DNA of 64,000 nt, from positions 1 to 64,000 of the forward strand of contig JBBQUW010000014.1 in NCBI GenBank assembly GCA_038212095.1, written 5' to 3'. The notes below the pieces were generated by a model. That model was given only the letters and a program-made list of their open reading frames with translations. It did not search any database and was not told the DNA's origin. Made by a program: the position numbers and the translations under genes. Numbering within the stretch: the stretch's first letter is position 1; the number at the start of each line of letters is the position of its first letter. Shown here piece after piece: positions 62,213 to 64,000 of this stretch. This stretch comes from JAICYJ01 sp038212095 (GTDB lineage Bacteria; Actinomycetota; Thermoleophilia; Gaiellales; JAICJC01).

Positions 62213-63498
62213 GCGAGATCCTCTCCGTCTACGGCCGCCAAGTGCTCGACTCGCGCGGCAATCCCACCGTCGAGGTCGAGGTCATCCTCGAGTCGGGCGC
62301 CAGCGGCCGCGCCGCGGTGCCTTCCGGTGCATCCACCGGCGCTTTCGAGGCCGTCGAGCTGCGGGACGGCGATCTCTCGCGCTGGGGTGGCAAGGGCGTC
62401 CGTCAGGCGGTCGAGAACGTCAACATCACCATCGGCCCCGCGCTGCTGGAGGTGGATGCCACCGACCAGCGTGGCGTCGACGAGCTGCTGATCGAGCTGG
62501 ACGGCACTCCCAACAAGGCCCGGCTGGGCGCGAACGCCATCCTGGGCACGTCGCTGGCGGTGGCGAAGGCGGCTGCCGAGGATGCCGGTCTGCCGCTGTA
62601 CCGCTACGTCGGTGGCGTTGATGCACACGTGCTTCCGGTGCCGATGATGAACGTGATCAACGGCGGCGCCCACGCCGACAACAACGTCGACCTGCAGGAG
62701 TTCATGGTCGTCCCGCTGGGCGCCGGATCGTTCGCCGAGGCGCTGCGGATCGGATCCGAGACGTTTCACGCCCTCAAGGCGCTGCTGCACGGCCGCGGCA
62801 TGGTAACTGCGGTCGGCGACGAGGGCGGCTTCGCGCCCAACCTGGAATCCAACGAGCAGGCGATCGCCGCCATCCTCGAGGCGGCCGAGTCGGCCGGCCA
62901 CCGAGACGCGGTTGCGATCGCGCTCGATCCCGCCTCGACCGAGTTCTACCGTGACGGCCGCTACCACCTGACCGGAGAGGGACGGGTGCTGGACGCCGAC
63001 GAGATGATCGGCTTCTACCAGGATCTCTGCGACCGCTACCCGATCGTCTCGATCGAGGACGGCCTGGCCGAGGACGACTGGGAGGGCTGGCAGCGGATGA
63101 CGACTGCGCTCGGCTCGCGCGTGCAGCTGGTCGGCGACGACCTGTTCGTGACCAACGCCGAGCGGCTGGCCCGCGGCATCGCGGCGCACGCGGCGAACTC
63201 GATACTGGTCAAGGTGAACCAGATAGGCAGCCTCTCCGAGACGCTGGATGCGGTGCGGCTGGCACACGGCTCGGCCTTCACGGCGGTGATGTCACACCGC
63301 TCCGGTGAGACCGAGGACGTCACCATCGCCGACTTGGCGGTGGCGACCAACTGCGGCCAGATCAAGACCGGCGCGCCGTCGCGCTCCGATCGCGTCGCCA
63401 AGTACAACCAGCTGTTGCGCATCGAGGAGGAGCTGGGCGGCGCCGCTCGCTATCCCGGGCGGACGGCGTTTGCGCGCCTGGGCGCACGGGCGGGATGA
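62209..63498 (+). CDS. eno: Enolase
   Basis: Interconverts 2-phosphoglycerate and phosphoenolpyruvate. Typical 429-residue enzyme: RQVLDSRGNPTVEVEV, PSGASTGAFEAVELRDGD, GDEGGFAPNL, SIEDGLAEDDW, LVGDDLFVTN, the catalytic Lys in LVKVNQIGSL and MSHRSGETEDV. ATG overlaps the kinase stop (ATGA) and its own stop overlaps pyk. Confidence 0.98.
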   Translation: MSEILSVYGRQVLDSRGNPTVEVEVILESGASGRAAVPSGASTGAFEAVELRDGDLSRWGGKGVRQAVENVNITIGPALLEVDATDQRGVDELLIELDGTPNKARLGANAILGTSLAVAKAAAEDAGLPLYRYVGGVDAHVLPVPMMNVINGGAHADNNVDLQEFMVVPLGAGSFAEALRIGSETFHALKALLHGRGMVTAVGDEGGFAPNLESNEQAIAAILEAAESAGHRDAVAIALDPASTEFYRDGRYHLTGEGRVLDADEMIGFYQDLCDRYPIVSIEDGLAEDDWEGWQRMTTALGSRVQLVGDDLFVTNAERLARGIAAHAANSILVKVNQIGSLSETLDAVRLAHGSAFTAVMSHRSGETEDVTIADLAVATNCGQIKTGAPSRSDRVAKYNQLLRIEEELGGAARYPGRTAFARLGARAG

Positions 63499-64000
63499 GC
63501 GGCCCGGTCACCCGGCGCACCAAGATCGTGTGCACCATCGGCCCTGCCTCCGCGTCGGCCGAGTTCGTCGAGCAGCTGGCCTGGGCCGGCATGGACGCCG
63601 CCAGGCTCAACTTCTCTCACGGATCCCGCGACGACCACCTGGCCGTGATCGGCGCCGTGCGTCGCGCTCAGGAGGTGATCGGCCGCCCGCTGGCGGTGAT
63701 CGCCGACCTGCAGGGGCCAAAGATCCGGATCGGCAAGCTGAGTGAGCCGCGGGCGGTGAACGTCGGCGACTCGGTGGTGCTGTGCGCTGTGGGCGCGGGC
63801 GCACCGGGCGACCTCGAGGTCACCTTCCCGGGACTGGCGGACGTGGTGCAGCCAGGAACCGAGCTGCTGATCGACGACGGCCACGTGCGGGTGCGGGTCT
63901 CATCGGTGAGCGACAGCCGGGTGGAGTGCCGGGTCGAGGTGGGCGGGCTGATCTCGTCCGGGAAGGGCGTCAACCTGCCCGGCACGCCGCTGCCGATCCC
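63495..64000 (+). CDS. pyk: Pyruvate kinase, N-terminal part (partial)
   Basis: The first 168 codons of pyruvate kinase, cut by the window end. RRTKIVCTIGPAS, MDAARLNFSHGSRDDH and ADLQGPKIRIG are diagnostic of the catalytic barrel; the B domain begins near residue 70. Coupled to eno by an ATGA overlap, so the last two steps of glycolysis are co-expressed. Confidence 0.97.
   Translation, partial: MSGPVTRRTKIVCTIGPASASAEFVEQLAWAGMDAARLNFSHGSRDDHLAVIGAVRRAQEVIGRPLAVIADLQGPKIRIGKLSEPRAVNVGDSVVLCAVGAGAPGDLEVTFPGLADVVQPGTELLIDDGHVRVRVSSVSDSRVECRVEVGGLISSGKGVNLPGTPLPI

Overview
The window is a compact, high-GC bacterial chromosome segment with about 64 protein genes and one tRNA. I see no insertion sequence, prophage or CRISPR array. 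The order dnaK-grpE-dnaJ-hspR-clpB, GTG/TTG starts, heavy use of TGA stops and probable leaderless transcription point to Actinobacteriota. Fused hisIE, a LigD with PE-LIG-POL order and a YerC-type regulator beside hisG suggest a deep class such as Thermoleophilia. That placement is inference; no 16S rRNA gene is present.

Left to right: (1) 1-4620, chaperone operon (end of dnaK, grpE, dnaJ, hspR, clpB), then a membrane protein and a beta-propeller protein. (2) 6618-8332, pseudouridine catabolism pair (psuG and a PfkB kinase). (3) 8356-10048, small membrane proteins and a sugar-nucleotide epimerase. (4) 10045-12194, L-malyl-CoA lyase coupled to a serine/alanine-glyoxylate aminotransferase, a serine-cycle-like pair. 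(5) 12359-21422, a surface-glycan locus with UDP-sulfoquinovose synthase (SqdB), a DUF2304-GT2 fusion, GT-C-like membrane proteins, a flippase and a phosphodiesterase-superfamily protein. (6) 21604-27328, argCJB-R-GH behind a double ARG box, followed by lysA. (7) 28975-32011, the Ku/LigD end-joining pair, convergent and overlapping. (8) 32591-38036, histidine operons: yerC-like-hisG-hisC::hisB-hisH-hisF-hisIE on the minus strand and divergent hisA. (9) 37964-44837, an envelope group: NodB::AglD fusion, GT4, FmdB-like protein, LCP protein and a ROK kinase, then rsmI and an AbrB-type regulator. (10) 44898-52977, housekeeping genes metG-tatD-rsmA-ispE, tRNA-Gln, glmU-prs-rplY-pth. (11) 53293-64000, a dipeptidase, mfd, a PpiC/SurA-like lipoprotein, mazG, a histidine kinase, eno and the start of pyk.

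Most interesting: a single-frame HisC-HisB fusion joining two consecutive steps of histidine synthesis; SqdB placed in a glycan-assembly locus; glmU starting one base after tRNA-Gln; and a recurring TAnnnT hexamer 6-10 nt before the start codon at 19 genes, indicating widespread leaderless transcription, including three divergent pairs with overlapping -10 boxes. Two intergenic repeat families, both 13-bp palindromes with a central A/T, fill the only gene-free gaps over 300 bp. Genes are very tightly packed: many neighbours share ATGA or GTGA overlaps, and most convergent pairs overlap or abut, leaving no room for ordinary terminators.
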